A stretch of DNA of 64,000 bases from Spirosoma telluris (lineage in GTDB: Bacteria > Bacteroidota > Bacteroidia > Cytophagales > Spirosomataceae), in NCBI GenBank assembly GCA_003259005.1, contig QLII01000001.1, forward strand, positions 7,431,001 to 7,495,000, read 5' to 3'. The notes below the pieces were generated by a model, which was not told the origin of the DNA, did no database searches, and saw nothing but the letters and a program-made list of their open reading frames with translations. This document shows positions 41,501 through 50,023 of this stretch, one piece after another. Each line of letters begins with the position of its first letter. Position 1 is the first letter of the stretch. Position numbers and translations under genes: made by a program.

Positions 41501-41591
41501 TAGTGTATTTAACGATCGGATATTCTTGGGAATGACTATCTATTGTGGCCAATAACCACCATAAAGTTATAACTAGCCATAAGTACCGCAT
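38574..41591 (-). CDS. Sensor histidine kinase with two-component propeller and Y_Y_Y domain
   Basis: From ATG 41589-41591 the protein is 1005 residues. It has a signal peptide (RYLWLVITLWWLLATIDSHS), a long periplasmic region of Reg_prop beta-propeller repeats (GRGYVWCGTWLGLSRFNG, AQGYIWLLGGNGQLARFDG and others), and a Y_Y_Y domain near FSYRLEGVNSSWSRW. One membrane span (FWIGLVLLLTLLYAWW) precedes a coiled coil and a LytS-type kinase (AQMNPHFTFNVLGTIQHL, N box YVENAIKHG). This resembles polymer-sensing kinases of Bacteroidota. The longer start at 41657 is unlikely because a TAGTTTTG promoter motif lies inside it. Confidence 0.9.
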   Translation of the reverse strand: MRYLWLVITLWWLLATIDSHSQEYPIVKYTTREGLVQNQVLCLLKDGRGYVWCGTWLGLSRFNGETFENYTAREGLWQGSINSICEDAQGYIWLLGGNGQLARFDGKTFKKYKAPNRLTGSLLVDKANHVQVLDDQHRLMQVSGDTVLPINLPHQPPGIVHNVLYHHASKRHVFQIDNHLYSYQLGSWQLIYQGKHLSDLVSIHQSILFKEADETGKAATIFVWDGNSTSPFLRYGPAGISVLKTQPYDFIFSHNSQLYRIPARSLRFDWVCADPPLVTKAFLDQPASALLWLPTEKGLWGLVRNGFKAFSPEQVPYVWSVVEDRKGGYFFMNFHHSLQYFDGKKLTTVPVSTYRDAANKLLNRLKLPPTTNVNDWYFRALRDHHGTLWLPNVLGVLHNANNQWNLTRPATQDPIAFAIAEDPRRNKIVCASNGFGYTIANQPPFQTKLITGKDPLFDHLLLCIAVAPDSRYWFSGLGVVCYDPDTGQFRSYNQQNGKLPTRIIQMLYFDWAGTLWAGGREGLYRFNRQCDCFEPFLPKQFPGLIQFVEQIDRNHLLISDAYSLYILDLTAYNQTNTVQIRCFNHHNGFMGLEPGQLGSYRDSKGTIWITSGSVLSRFDPRQVNLHQTPLRTFITKLHLKDSTFRVPFRPDTAIIKLPFGQNEVSLAVEAVGEDKPFRSQFSYRLEGVNSSWSRWQESNQITLTNLPNGVHTVQVRSRAGTLSSTESSSATIQFQTSVFFWRSPGFYAYAFWIGLVLLLTLLYAWWRQYKQQEQNLRQQQQLNQQENKVRYLQIQTIQAQMNPHFTFNVLGTIQHLIANNEPQQASASLLKLSHLIRNYLEASLLSDSPNGSLFAHEISLAKEVELLRMYIEFEQLQYGNLIQYDLTIDGKLNPENYRVPPLLLQPYVENAIKHGLLYKEEPGHLWIRFISIDDDALICTIEDDGVGREQAGEIQRTSFKKYKSRGTELIKRRVDILNQMGYAIRIQTNDRLAGGTVVTVQIGYQ

Positions 41592-41615
41592 ACGAACTTT
41601 TATTATACTAAATCC

Positions 41616-41623
41616 AAAACTAA
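41616..41623 (-). promoter_or_regulatory. Probable -7 promoter element of the sensor kinase gene
   Basis: The minus strand reads TAGTTTTG, matching TAnnTTTG, 24 bases before ATG 41589-41591. The -33 element is poor. Its position supports the inner start codon. Confidence 0.4.
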
Positions 41624-41940
41624 CCTTTTTGTAAGTCATTATGGCGAAGGCGGTCACAATTGGTAGTTACTAAAGGAAATTCGCAAGAGCTATAAATCAG
41701 TTTATAAGTCAGTATTTTTCCACTAATAATCTGATTATGAGTTATTTGTTTGGTGATCTGTGCCCTTAGGCTTATACGTTTCGAGTATCATAGCTCTGTA
41801 AGCATAGGTATCTATTTTTAACAAAACAGACCAGTTATTGGCCTATTTGACCAGTTATTCGAGAATAGATGGAGGAATCAAAGAAGTACTACATTTTTGA
41901 TACATTATAGATCTATCTGGTTTCATAACGTAGTTGCTCA

Positions 41941-42684
41941 GTGACCACCAGCCCATTATCAGAGGAAAATCTACAGGAACTGATTCTGCGATTAAGTCAG
42001 CTACCAAACTACACGATTGGCCGTGCAGCCGATAATCGCATACAGATCGATGATCGTAAAATCGGTAGATACCATGCCTCCCTGATTCAATGCAGCGAGT
42101 CGAGCTTTATTCTGGAAGATATAGGGAGTAAGAACGGAATATTTGTCGACGGTCTCCGGATCAGTCGAAAGGTAGTCGACCGCCAGGATGTGGTTCGACT
42201 TGCCGATCGTGAATGGACAATAAGCGACTTAGTCGCTACCCGTCGGGAAATTCCGCTTACCCCTGAGCCCGCAGTACTGGTAAAAACAAACCCACTCGAT
42301 TTTACCCGTGAGTTTGCCGCTCTGCGGCAGGTATATGAGCAATATCCAACGTTTCGGAAAGACTGTCGTAATCGTGACAAAATGATTCGAACGGGCAGTG
42401 TTATTCTTTCTTCGGTGGTAGGTATTGGCGCTGCCTTGTCAGCACAGGGAGGAGCCTTGCCCATGCTTCAGATTTTGTCGGGTGCGGGCTTGGGTATGCT
42501 TGTGCCAACGCTCTGCTCCACCCTGCTCTCGACTGAGGAAAAACTAGAAGTTATTGATAAAGAATACCGGGAACGGTATCGCTGCCCGAATCCCGATTGT
42601 CGCGACCCCTTTGCAAACCGGGATTGGGAGTTGCTGGCACAGCAGAAAACCTGTCGGCGGTGTAAAGCAATTTGGGTCAGTTAA
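41941..42684 (+). CDS. FHA-domain membrane protein with C-terminal zinc ribbon
   Basis: The 247-residue protein starts at GTG. An N-terminal FHA domain (residues about 20-95) keeps the phosphothreonine-binding residues: TIGRAADNRIQID, RYHASL and GSKNGIFVDG. Two hydrophobic segments near residues 148-200 (SVILSSVVGIGAALSA, ILSGAGLGMLVPTLCS) form a probable membrane hairpin. The C-terminus has two CxxC-like pairs (CPNPDC and CRRC), a zinc ribbon. It is the first gene of the kinase/phosphatase/caspase locus and probably recruits phosphorylated partners to the membrane. Confidence 0.82.
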   Translation: MTTSPLSEENLQELILRLSQLPNYTIGRAADNRIQIDDRKIGRYHASLIQCSESSFILEDIGSKNGIFVDGLRISRKVVDRQDVVRLADREWTISDLVATRREIPLTPEPAVLVKTNPLDFTREFAALRQVYEQYPTFRKDCRNRDKMIRTGSVILSSVVGIGAALSAQGGALPMLQILSGAGLGMLVPTLCSTLLSTEEKLEVIDKEYRERYRCPNPDCRDPFANRDWELLAQQKTCRRCKAIWVS

Positions 42685-42772
42685 TATTTTTTTAGAAACC
42701 GACTTACCTTTTTTCAGCTCCTCTGATAAAGAGATGTAACGCATCACTGAAACAGCATAAATCAAATAAACC

Positions 42773-43753
42773 ATGTCAAACCTACCAACTACCTCCGAAC
42801 CCGCAACCGACAAACTTGTTGATCCAGCCACCGTGCCAACTACCCGTACCGGCTCACTTGAGAAAAAAATAGCTGGTATCTCGGCAGCCGCTCTACTTCT
42901 TGGTGGAACTGCCTGGACACTAACGCCCTCAACGAATACACAAAAACCAGCCAATACGATACCGACTACGTCTGCCGATTCGACTACTACTCTCGACTCC
43001 GCTACCGTAGCATTGGATAGTAGCGCGGCTCTTAAGCCTCATGTCGATATTGCTGTGGCAGGCGGCAAACTGCATTTACACGATGCTCCCATTGCCCAGA
43101 AGGTAAATGATTCAATGAGTTTTGATGCTGCTTTTGATGCCGCCCGTGATGAGGTAGGTGCAGGAGGTATTTTTGCCTGGCAGCATAAAGTTTATAACAC
43201 GTTTACCAAAGCCGAATGGGCTGATTTGTCGCTACCACAACGGCAGGATTTTTTGCACAGCGTAGGCTATGAACCCACCGGGCAGAAAGAACACTCCCTG
43301 ACTCATAAGCAACACCACCCAACGATTGAGCCGATCATGATTGAAGGAACGGTTGATGGGCAACGCATGATAGGCATCGATTCGGACCACGATGGACTTG
43401 TGGATAGTTTGGTCATTCAGGATATAGATGGCTATACCTATAAAGTTGTGGATACGGCTGGTAATCAGGGGTTAGATACCCGTTACAAGTTCGACCCGTT
43501 AACGCAGGAGATCATAATGACCGAAAAATTAGACCATCCTTTTATTCTCTCAAACGACCAATTCCAGCAGGATCTTGAAGAAGCCATGGCGGTTGAAGCA
43601 CTGGCATCGATTCTGGAATCAGCACCGGTTCCTGTTGTATCCTACGATGAGGACGCAACCGATCCTGAGAGTGCTACGGCCTACGCCTATAATACGGACC
43701 CTGAAGATGATGATTATGTGAATAATGCTCAGTTGGACGAACTAAACGATTAA
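42773..43753 (+). CDS. Membrane-anchored protein with Asp-rich loop, unknown family
   Basis: The 326-residue protein has a polar N-terminus, one hydrophobic span (ISAAALLLGGTAWTL, residues about 36-52), and a Thr/Ser/Pro linker. A domain with AFDAARDEVGAGGIFAWQ and a tryptophan-rich EWADLSLPQRQDFL segment follows. Then comes an Asp-rich motif IDSDHDGLVDSL (residues about 203-214) like a type-3 calcium loop, and a strongly acidic C-terminus. I recognise no named family. It lies between the two FHA genes, so it is probably a structural or substrate component of that system. Confidence 0.6.
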   Translation: MSNLPTTSEPATDKLVDPATVPTTRTGSLEKKIAGISAAALLLGGTAWTLTPSTNTQKPANTIPTTSADSTTTLDSATVALDSSAALKPHVDIAVAGGKLHLHDAPIAQKVNDSMSFDAAFDAARDEVGAGGIFAWQHKVYNTFTKAEWADLSLPQRQDFLHSVGYEPTGQKEHSLTHKQHHPTIEPIMIEGTVDGQRMIGIDSDHDGLVDSLVIQDIDGYTYKVVDTAGNQGLDTRYKFDPLTQEIIMTEKLDHPFILSNDQFQQDLEEAMAVEALASILESAPVPVVSYDEDATDPESATAYAYNTDPEDDDYVNNAQLDELND

Positions 43754-43772
43754 GTCTATCCATACCCTTTTT

Positions 43773-43804
43773 ATCCCGGTTATATCCAGTCATATAACCG
43801 GGAT
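43773..43804 (+). terminator. Terminator-like hairpin, 12-bp perfect stem
   Basis: Arms 43773-43784 and 43793-43804 (ATCCCGGTTATA / TATAACCGGGAT) enclose an 8-nt loop, 20 bp after the upstream stop. A run of T follows about 15 bases later. It could reduce read-through into the next FHA gene. Confidence 0.6.
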
Positions 43805-43907
43805 AATGTACTGCCTGTCATTTTTTTAGTACTAGTTTATTGAGACTTCTGGTTGACTATGAGGGATTTAACTTTATAGAGGCCATAGAACGTGGAATTA
43901 CTTACGA

Positions 43908-44510
43908 ATGGGCGTTTTTAAAAATACGTTGATTCAATGTCAACAATGCAGGCGAAAAATTCTGGTAAAACCTGCTGATTCTGAACGGGGCCACATCCTA
44001 TGTACGCACACAGGTTGCGGGGCTGTTAACTCCCTATCAGCGTCCTTTTATTACGATGAAGCTATCGTAACGGGTCTCCCTGATTGCGGCCAATTGACTT
44101 ACCTCAACAACGCATCGGTTTGGTTCGCTTTGCGGTTTGGGATCAATATAATTGGCGTAGGTAGTGATAGTACAATTCAACTTCCGCGTTTTCTGCACAA
44201 CAATCAGTGTTATATCAGCCGGCAGCATTGCACACTTAATGTGCTGTTCGACAAATGGACCGGGCAACTACGCTATCAACTACAGGATGGTGTGGTTTTG
44301 CCCAACGCAGGTACTTACCAGCCCAGTAAGAACGGTACTGCGGTGAACCAGACGAAACTCCGATTTACTGAGCTTATCGATGTGCCCGATGGGGGCCTTA
44401 TCACGCTGGGCGGAATCGACACCTTTCGGCTTTCGCATTACCGTTTTCCAACAGCTTTGCTCGACACCTATCGTGTTCACCTGCAATTTGATCCCGACCA
44501 AACTGAATAA
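43908..44510 (+). CDS. Zinc-ribbon FHA-domain protein
   Basis: The 200-residue protein begins with a zinc-ribbon pattern: CQQC (residues 11-14), then CTHTGC (residues 32-37). A C-terminal FHA-type domain follows with IIGVGSDSTIQL, YISRQHCTLNVL and SKNGTAVNQTKL. The SRQH and SKNG segments keep the usual phosphopeptide-binding positions, although the GR motif is changed to GVG. No membrane span is visible, so it is likely cytosolic. It is 25 bases upstream of the PP2C gene. Confidence 0.78.
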   Translation: MGVFKNTLIQCQQCRRKILVKPADSERGHILCTHTGCGAVNSLSASFYYDEAIVTGLPDCGQLTYLNNASVWFALRFGINIIGVGSDSTIQLPRFLHNNQCYISRQHCTLNVLFDKWTGQLRYQLQDGVVLPNAGTYQPSKNGTAVNQTKLRFTELIDVPDGGLITLGGIDTFRLSHYRFPTALLDTYRVHLQFDPDQTE

Positions 44511-44535
44511 GCGAATTCGCGCCTAATCAATACGC

Positions 44536-45326
44536 ATGACTTGTTCTATGACTATAAAAACCTATCCACCCCTATCGTTCACTAAAACGGGCCAGCGTCC
44601 GAATAATGAAGATCGGCTATTCCCCTGCCGGGTGATGTTGATGAGCAAACGCGCCTTTTTCTGGTCTGCGATGGGATGGGAGGGGCCGATAAGGGTGAGA
44701 TTGCCAGCCAGTTGGTAGCCCAGCAAATGGCCGAGTATGTTACCACCAGGCAGGAGCTGGTGTTGGATGACCAACACCTGGAACAGGCCTTAATATTGGT
44801 TGGAGAAGCGCTCAAGGCCTATATCGGGGCTAATCCATTAGTCAATCGGATGGGGTCAACGTTGGCCTTATTGCAGTTGCACCAACAGGGGGCTACCATA
44901 GCTCATCTGGGCGATAGCCGTGTATTTCAGATTAGGAACGGCGAAATTATTTTCCAGACTAAAGACCATAAACAGGTCAACGACATGGTGGAGGCTGGCA
45001 TCATCACAGCTCATCAGGCCAAAACACACCCCTGGCGCAATCGGTTGAGCCGGGCCGCTATGGTGACTAGTATGGATTTGCAAAATCCTAATTATCAGGT
45101 GGATATGCCTGATTTGGTATTGATCGATGATATTCTGCCCGACGATTATTTTTTTCTGTGTACCGATGGCGTACTGGAGCAGGTAGATGAATATGTGCTC
45201 GGTGAGTTGCTAAAAACGACCGTGCCAGATGCTGAAAAACTAGATATACTCCTGGCCTTGTGTGAGGGGAAAGTAAAGGATAATTATTCGGGCTACCTGA
45301 TTCATATTAAACAAAGTAGCCTATGA
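44536..45326 (+). CDS. PP2C-family serine/threonine phosphatase (frameshifted)
   Basis: The restored product is 263 residues. PP2C motifs are RPNNEDRLF (metal-binding Asp), LFLVCDGMGGADKGEIAS, GSTLALL, IAHLGDSRVFQI and DYFFLCTDGVLE. It would dephosphorylate Ser/Thr on proteins, most obviously targets of the kinase encoded 0.8 kb downstream. The frame breaks at CCCC 44622-44625; one base restores LPGDVDEQTRLFLVCDG. ATG 44536 and 44548 are both possible starts. Its stop overlaps the start of the caspase-like gene by 4 bp. Confidence 0.9.
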
Positions 45327-46138
45327 CAACTACGGCACTTGGGCTACCTGTTTGGCTAACCCTGAGTTGGCTTATCGGTTGGGTAAGCCCCCCACAACAT
45401 GGAAATGTGCATGCCGTTGTGGTGGGTATTTCTGATTATAAGGCGCTTACGTTTTTCTCTGGCGATTTGCGCTATGCAGATCAGGATGCCCGGCGTTTTG
45501 TCCGGTTTCTGGAAAGTTCAGCCGGAGGGCGCGTGCCTAAAGCGCACATCCGGTTATTGCAAAATAACCAGGCAACCCGGCAAAATATTCTTGAGGCACT
45601 AACAGTTTTTGAGCAAGCCAAGTCTGGCGATAGGGTTATCTTTTATTTTTCAGGACACGGTAAGCCCGACAACTTTGTGCCCTACGATGCGCAGCCGAGT
45701 CAGACGGGTTCGTGGCTCGCTCATGCGCAAATCAAGCGCGCATTTCGGCAGTCGGGCGCTTCTACCAAATTGTGTATAGCCGATGCCTGTTATGCCGGCA
45801 GCATGACTAACCAGCAGACTAGCCGTTTGGCTACTAAAAAATCGGACACGCAACATGCCGGATATTCCACTAATACGGCCCTGATTCTGGCCACCCGAGC
45901 TACCCAGTCAGCCGCCGAAAATAACCAGATGCACGGGGGTGTTTTTACCCACTTTCTATTGAGTGCGTTGCAGGGTAAGGCCGATAGTAATGCCGACCGT
46001 GTGGTGACAATCAAGGAGTTGTATACGTATGTAAGTCTCCGAATGCATCAGGCTACTGCCCATTTAGGGAGGAACCAAGGACAGAAACCCGTTTTTTATG
46101 GACGATTTACGGACAATTTACCCCTGGCGTATTTATGA
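45323..46138 (+). CDS. Caspase-like (C14) peptidase
   Basis: The 271-residue protein has a caspase/metacaspase p20-like domain. HAVVVGISDYK is the first strand, the catalytic His is in FYFSGHGKP (His112), and the catalytic Cys is in IADACYAGS (Cys156). The DACYAGS context is typical of bacterial orthocaspase-type enzymes. A hydrophobic N-terminus (LPVWLTLSWLIGWV) could be a signal peptide or anchor, which would place the domain outside the cytoplasm. The ATG overlaps the PP2C stop (ATGA), so the two are translationally coupled. Substrate and trigger are unknown. Confidence 0.88.
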   Translation: MTTTALGLPVWLTLSWLIGWVSPPQHGNVHAVVVGISDYKALTFFSGDLRYADQDARRFVRFLESSAGGRVPKAHIRLLQNNQATRQNILEALTVFEQAKSGDRVIFYFSGHGKPDNFVPYDAQPSQTGSWLAHAQIKRAFRQSGASTKLCIADACYAGSMTNQQTSRLATKKSDTQHAGYSTNTALILATRATQSAAENNQMHGGVFTHFLLSALQGKADSNADRVVTIKELYTYVSLRMHQATAHLGRNQGQKPVFYGRFTDNLPLAYL

Positions 46139-46160
46139 TGGTTTAGGATAACCCACCACT

Positions 46161-48970
46161 ATGCATGATTCGATGAGCCAGATTACGACCTTTCAGGAGT
46201 TTCGGAAACGCTACCCATTTCGGGTAACCGAGGCAACGCTGTTAGGAAGTGGAACCTATGGGAAAGTAGTTAAAGTGGAAGATCAGGTCGAAACGGAGTG
46301 GGTGGCCGTAAAGATTAGTGAGTTTAAAGGCGATGATGCCGGTCGCTTCGGGCCGAAGTTGACTTGGCAAAACGCATTTCGCGTCATCGAAACATTGCGC
46401 GCTACGACGAATGCTATCGGTTAGAAACCGATACGGGCGTTAGTGATTTTGCCATCATGAAATATTACCCGGATGGTAACCTGGCCGACTTGTTGAAAAA
46501 AAATGAGCTCTCCGTTGCCCAGATTTACGACATCACTAAGGGGATTTTACAGGGACTTCGACACCTGCACCAGAACCGGATCGTTCACCGCGATTTTAAA
46601 CCCGCTAATATTCTAATGGCGAGGGATGAGCAACAACGACTTATTCCTAAAATCGCGGATTTCGGCCTTAGTAAATTGGTCAGTGAAGACGAAATTGATA
46701 GTTCGGATTTTGACATTAGCGACGGGCGTGGCACTGCCTCCTATAAAGCACCGGAACAGATTGAAGGGGGGCGGGTCAGTTTTAACCTTGATTTATGGGC
46801 ATTTGGGGTGATTTTATTCGAACTCCTAACGGGCCGCAAACCGTTTTCTGCCGATGGAAAGGCCAGTAGCGAGCAGGCGGTCAAACGGGAGATCGAAAAG
46901 AAAATAGTGTCTGTTGCCATTCCAGCCCGCATTCAGCAAATTCCCGAGCCCTATCAGGCCATGATTAAGCGGTGCCTGGTAAAAGACATTCATAAACGAG
47001 CCCGGAAAGAAGATGAGCTGCTTGATTTACTGGATGCTATTCCCACGCTTTTTGCCGAAGCTAATCGACTCGTTCAGCAAAAAAAGTTTGCCGAAGCGAT
47101 TGTCCAGTATGAAGCCATCCTGCAAAAACGAGAAGGGAACCAGAGTGCCTTATTGGCTATAAAGACCTGTAAGGAAGCCATCGAAAACGCTCGTATTGAT
47201 AGCCTGTTGCAGGAAGCCAGCAGGCAATTGACCGACCAGCAATATGCCGTAGCCATTGGGATTTATAAGGAAGTGTTGGCCACACATACCAATCATCAAC
47301 AGGCGACGGATAAATTGAAACTTGCCGAAGAGGCTTTAGTCACACAGCAAAAAATAGCCGCTTTACTGGAGAAGGCCAGGACGTATAGCCACCGACGGGA
47401 GTTTCTAGTTGCCAAAACACTTTACCTCGAAATTCAGCAACTTGATCCTCTGAACGGAGAGGTTGACGATCAACTCCGAGTATGCAATGAAGGGATTGTG
47501 CAACAACAAATTGAACAACTTGAGAAGCAGGCGAATGCCTTGTTTGCAGCACAGGATTTTAGTCAGGCCCGCAAAGTTTATGAAGAAATTTTACAAATAG
47601 ACCCGCTTCATGTCGAAGCGAATCAACAACTGACGGCCTGCGATGAAGCCTTACGACAACAGCAGCTACACCGCCTGTTCTCCAGTGCCGATGCTTCGCT
47701 GGCAGCTCAGCACTATGATAAGGCCATTCGCCAATATCAGGATGTTTTGGCCGTTGAGCCAACTAGCGTAGCCGCTCAGAAACAAATAAAAGTTGCGGAA
47801 GAAGCTCAAAAACAACAGAAGATCAACCAAATTCTGGCGGAGGCTAGTGCCTTTTTCGCTCGGAAGCAGTACGATAAGGCTCGAGCTCAGTACAACAACG
47901 TGCTGGCGGTTGATCCCTTGCATACTGTGGCAAACCAGCAGCTTGCTGCCTGCCAGCGAGCCGAGCAACAACAGCAGATTGCGGACTGGCTAAAACAAGC
48001 CAATACATTCTTAAATCGAAAAAAATACGCCGAAGCGCAGGCTCAATTTGAGCAGGTTTTAGCGAAAGACAACACCAACGAAACGGCTCAACAGGGATTG
48101 GTTCGGTGTCTGGAGGCTATGAAACCCGTTGAACCGCTCACCACCAGCGAGAAGACCGATGCATATGTTTCTCAACGAGTTGATGTAGAAACGGATGCGC
48201 TTGGGCCGAAGCCTCTTTTAAGAGAGAATTCGATGCCAACAAAAGCGAACCATCCTTTGGGGAAGACAATAGCAATCAGGGCATTGCCGTATGTGGCTGG
48301 GTTTGTTTTGCTAGCGGGTGGGTACACTGTTTGGCGTGGACAGATTCAGAAACTGCCATCAACCCAATGGCAACCTGATTCAGTACGAATACGGAACACA
48401 ATGACACCCGCGAGTGAACCCATTAAACCGATGGATTCGGTGCACCTGCCTGCTGAAACTCCGAAAATAAATCCTGATAAAGTCAGATACGATGAGGCCA
48501 TAACAAAAGCAAAACAGGCGCTTCAACAAAAAAAGTGGCCAACCGCTACACTCTATGTTAAGCAAGCGCTGGAAATTAGGCCAGCTAGCCAGATCGCCAA
48601 AGAGTTGCAAACTACTATTCGGCTGGCTCAGGAACGTGCCAACCAGCAACGAGCTGACCTTGAACGGGAAAATCAACGACAGCAAGCGCAAATTCAATAC
48701 GACAACCTACTTGAACAGGGGATAGCGGCTGCCAGTAAAAACAATAAAGCATTGGCAATCAGTCTTTTTAGAGATGCTTCTCGCTTGGTCGTTACGCACG
48801 AATTGACACAAACAAAAGCTAAAAATGCCTATGCTACCTATCTGGAGACAGGCAACCGGCTCTTACAACTCGATGAGTACACTGGCGCTAAAGCCTGGTT
48901 TCTGGTGGCCCAGTCGCTGATAAATACGGCAGATGTTCGCCGAAAAATAAAAGAATGTGATTCGCACTAA
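46161..48970 (+). CDS. Membrane Ser/Thr protein kinase with TPR-like repeats (frameshifted)
   Basis: The restored product is about 936 residues. The Hanks-type kinase domain has a glycine loop GSGTYGKV (residues 29-36), Lys51 in VAVK, HRDFKPANIL (about 143-152) and DFGLSK (about 167-172). About seven TPR-like repeats of roughly 50 residues follow (AEAIVQYEAILQK, QARKVYEEILQIDP, KARAQYNNVLAVDP), rich in Gln and coiled-coil-like. One membrane span lies at about 706-726, then an outer region with more TPR-like helices. The frame breaks at GGG 46350-46352; one base restores FGAEVDLAKRISRHRN. It is the probable writer for the two FHA proteins. Confidence 0.9.
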
Positions 48971-48976
48971 TGTCCT

Positions 48977-50008
48977 ATGAACCTACGCCTGATTATTATA
49001 TTACTAGTTGCTAACTGCCTGATTAGTAGCTCTGTTATGGCTATCCCATATTCCTTTTTTAGGAGAAAATGATGGTTGGCCCTGCCGATGATGAATACGA
49101 ACGCTACAAACGCGAAGGCGATGAGCTAGTCAAAAAGGGAGAATATGAAAAAGCACTGAAAAAATTTCAGGCTTGTTTAGTCGTCCCTAATTTCTCAAAT
49201 GATACCTATGCCAAAGGGAAAATTGAGCAGTGTAAAAACGCAGTCCAACTGCGCAAGGAAGCCGAAACCGCTTTGAGTAAGAACGATGGGCCGGTGGCGG
49301 TTGAGCGGCTTAAGCAAATACTGGTGTCCAACCCCGACGACCCCATTACCCGTAAAATGCTGGCTGACTATTGGAAAAAGAAGGAAACCTGAAGTATAAC
49401 GCCAACGCCTTTGAGGACGCCAAAACGCGCTATGCCGAAGCACTGAAATATACCGATAAAAAAGAAGCTATCCAGCTACTCATTCAGAAATGTACCGATA
49501 AGCTGGCTATCAAAAAGCAACCTACTGAACCTGCCAGGTCTGATAGTATAGTCCCCAAGGCTGAACCTGCCAAACCGGTTATTGGGCTTCAGAGCCAACC
49601 CGTAGTTACGCCCCCTGCCAATTTACCCCTAAATACCCCCGCAAATCAGGTTCCGGACTGAAAATTCTGACAGGGACTGTAGGTGTAGGAGCAGGCTTAT
49701 ATGCCATGATTCTTAATGGCCAGTGGAAAGCCAAACTCAACGCCCTGAACGACGCTGCTCAAACCGCCGACCCTAACAATGATGGAATTGTTGATACGCA
49801 AACTGCTTACAATCAGTGGCAAACAGCTAGCGCTGAAGCCAAAGCTGCCCAGAGTAAACATGGCCTGTTTGTCGCCTGTGTGGGTTTGGCTACCGGGGCC
49901 GCTTTGCTGGAAACCTACCTGCTGCTACACAAGCCAAAACCAGTTAAAGGACTTTCGATCCAACCTGCTAGTCAGAGTGTAGGCATAGCCCTCCGGTTCG
50001 ACTTTTAA
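48977..50008 (+). CDS. Exported TPR protein with C-terminal membrane spans (three frameshifts)
   Basis: The restored product is 344 residues. It has a signal peptide (MNLRLIIILLVANCLISSS, cleavage near VMA), TPR-like helices (YKREGDELVKKGEYEKALKKF, FEDAKTRYAEALKYTDKK), a Pro/Ala linker, and a C-terminal part with hydrophobic segments (VGVGAGLYAMIL and LFVACVGLATGAALLETYLLL). The frame breaks near 49062-49063 (GG), 49375-49379 (AAAAA) and 49655-49656 (GG); adding one base at each gives a continuous protein. The start is 6 bp after the kinase stop, so they are cotranscribed. No specific family is recognised. Confidence 0.72.
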
Positions 50009-50023
50009 TTCCAAAATCCAGCC

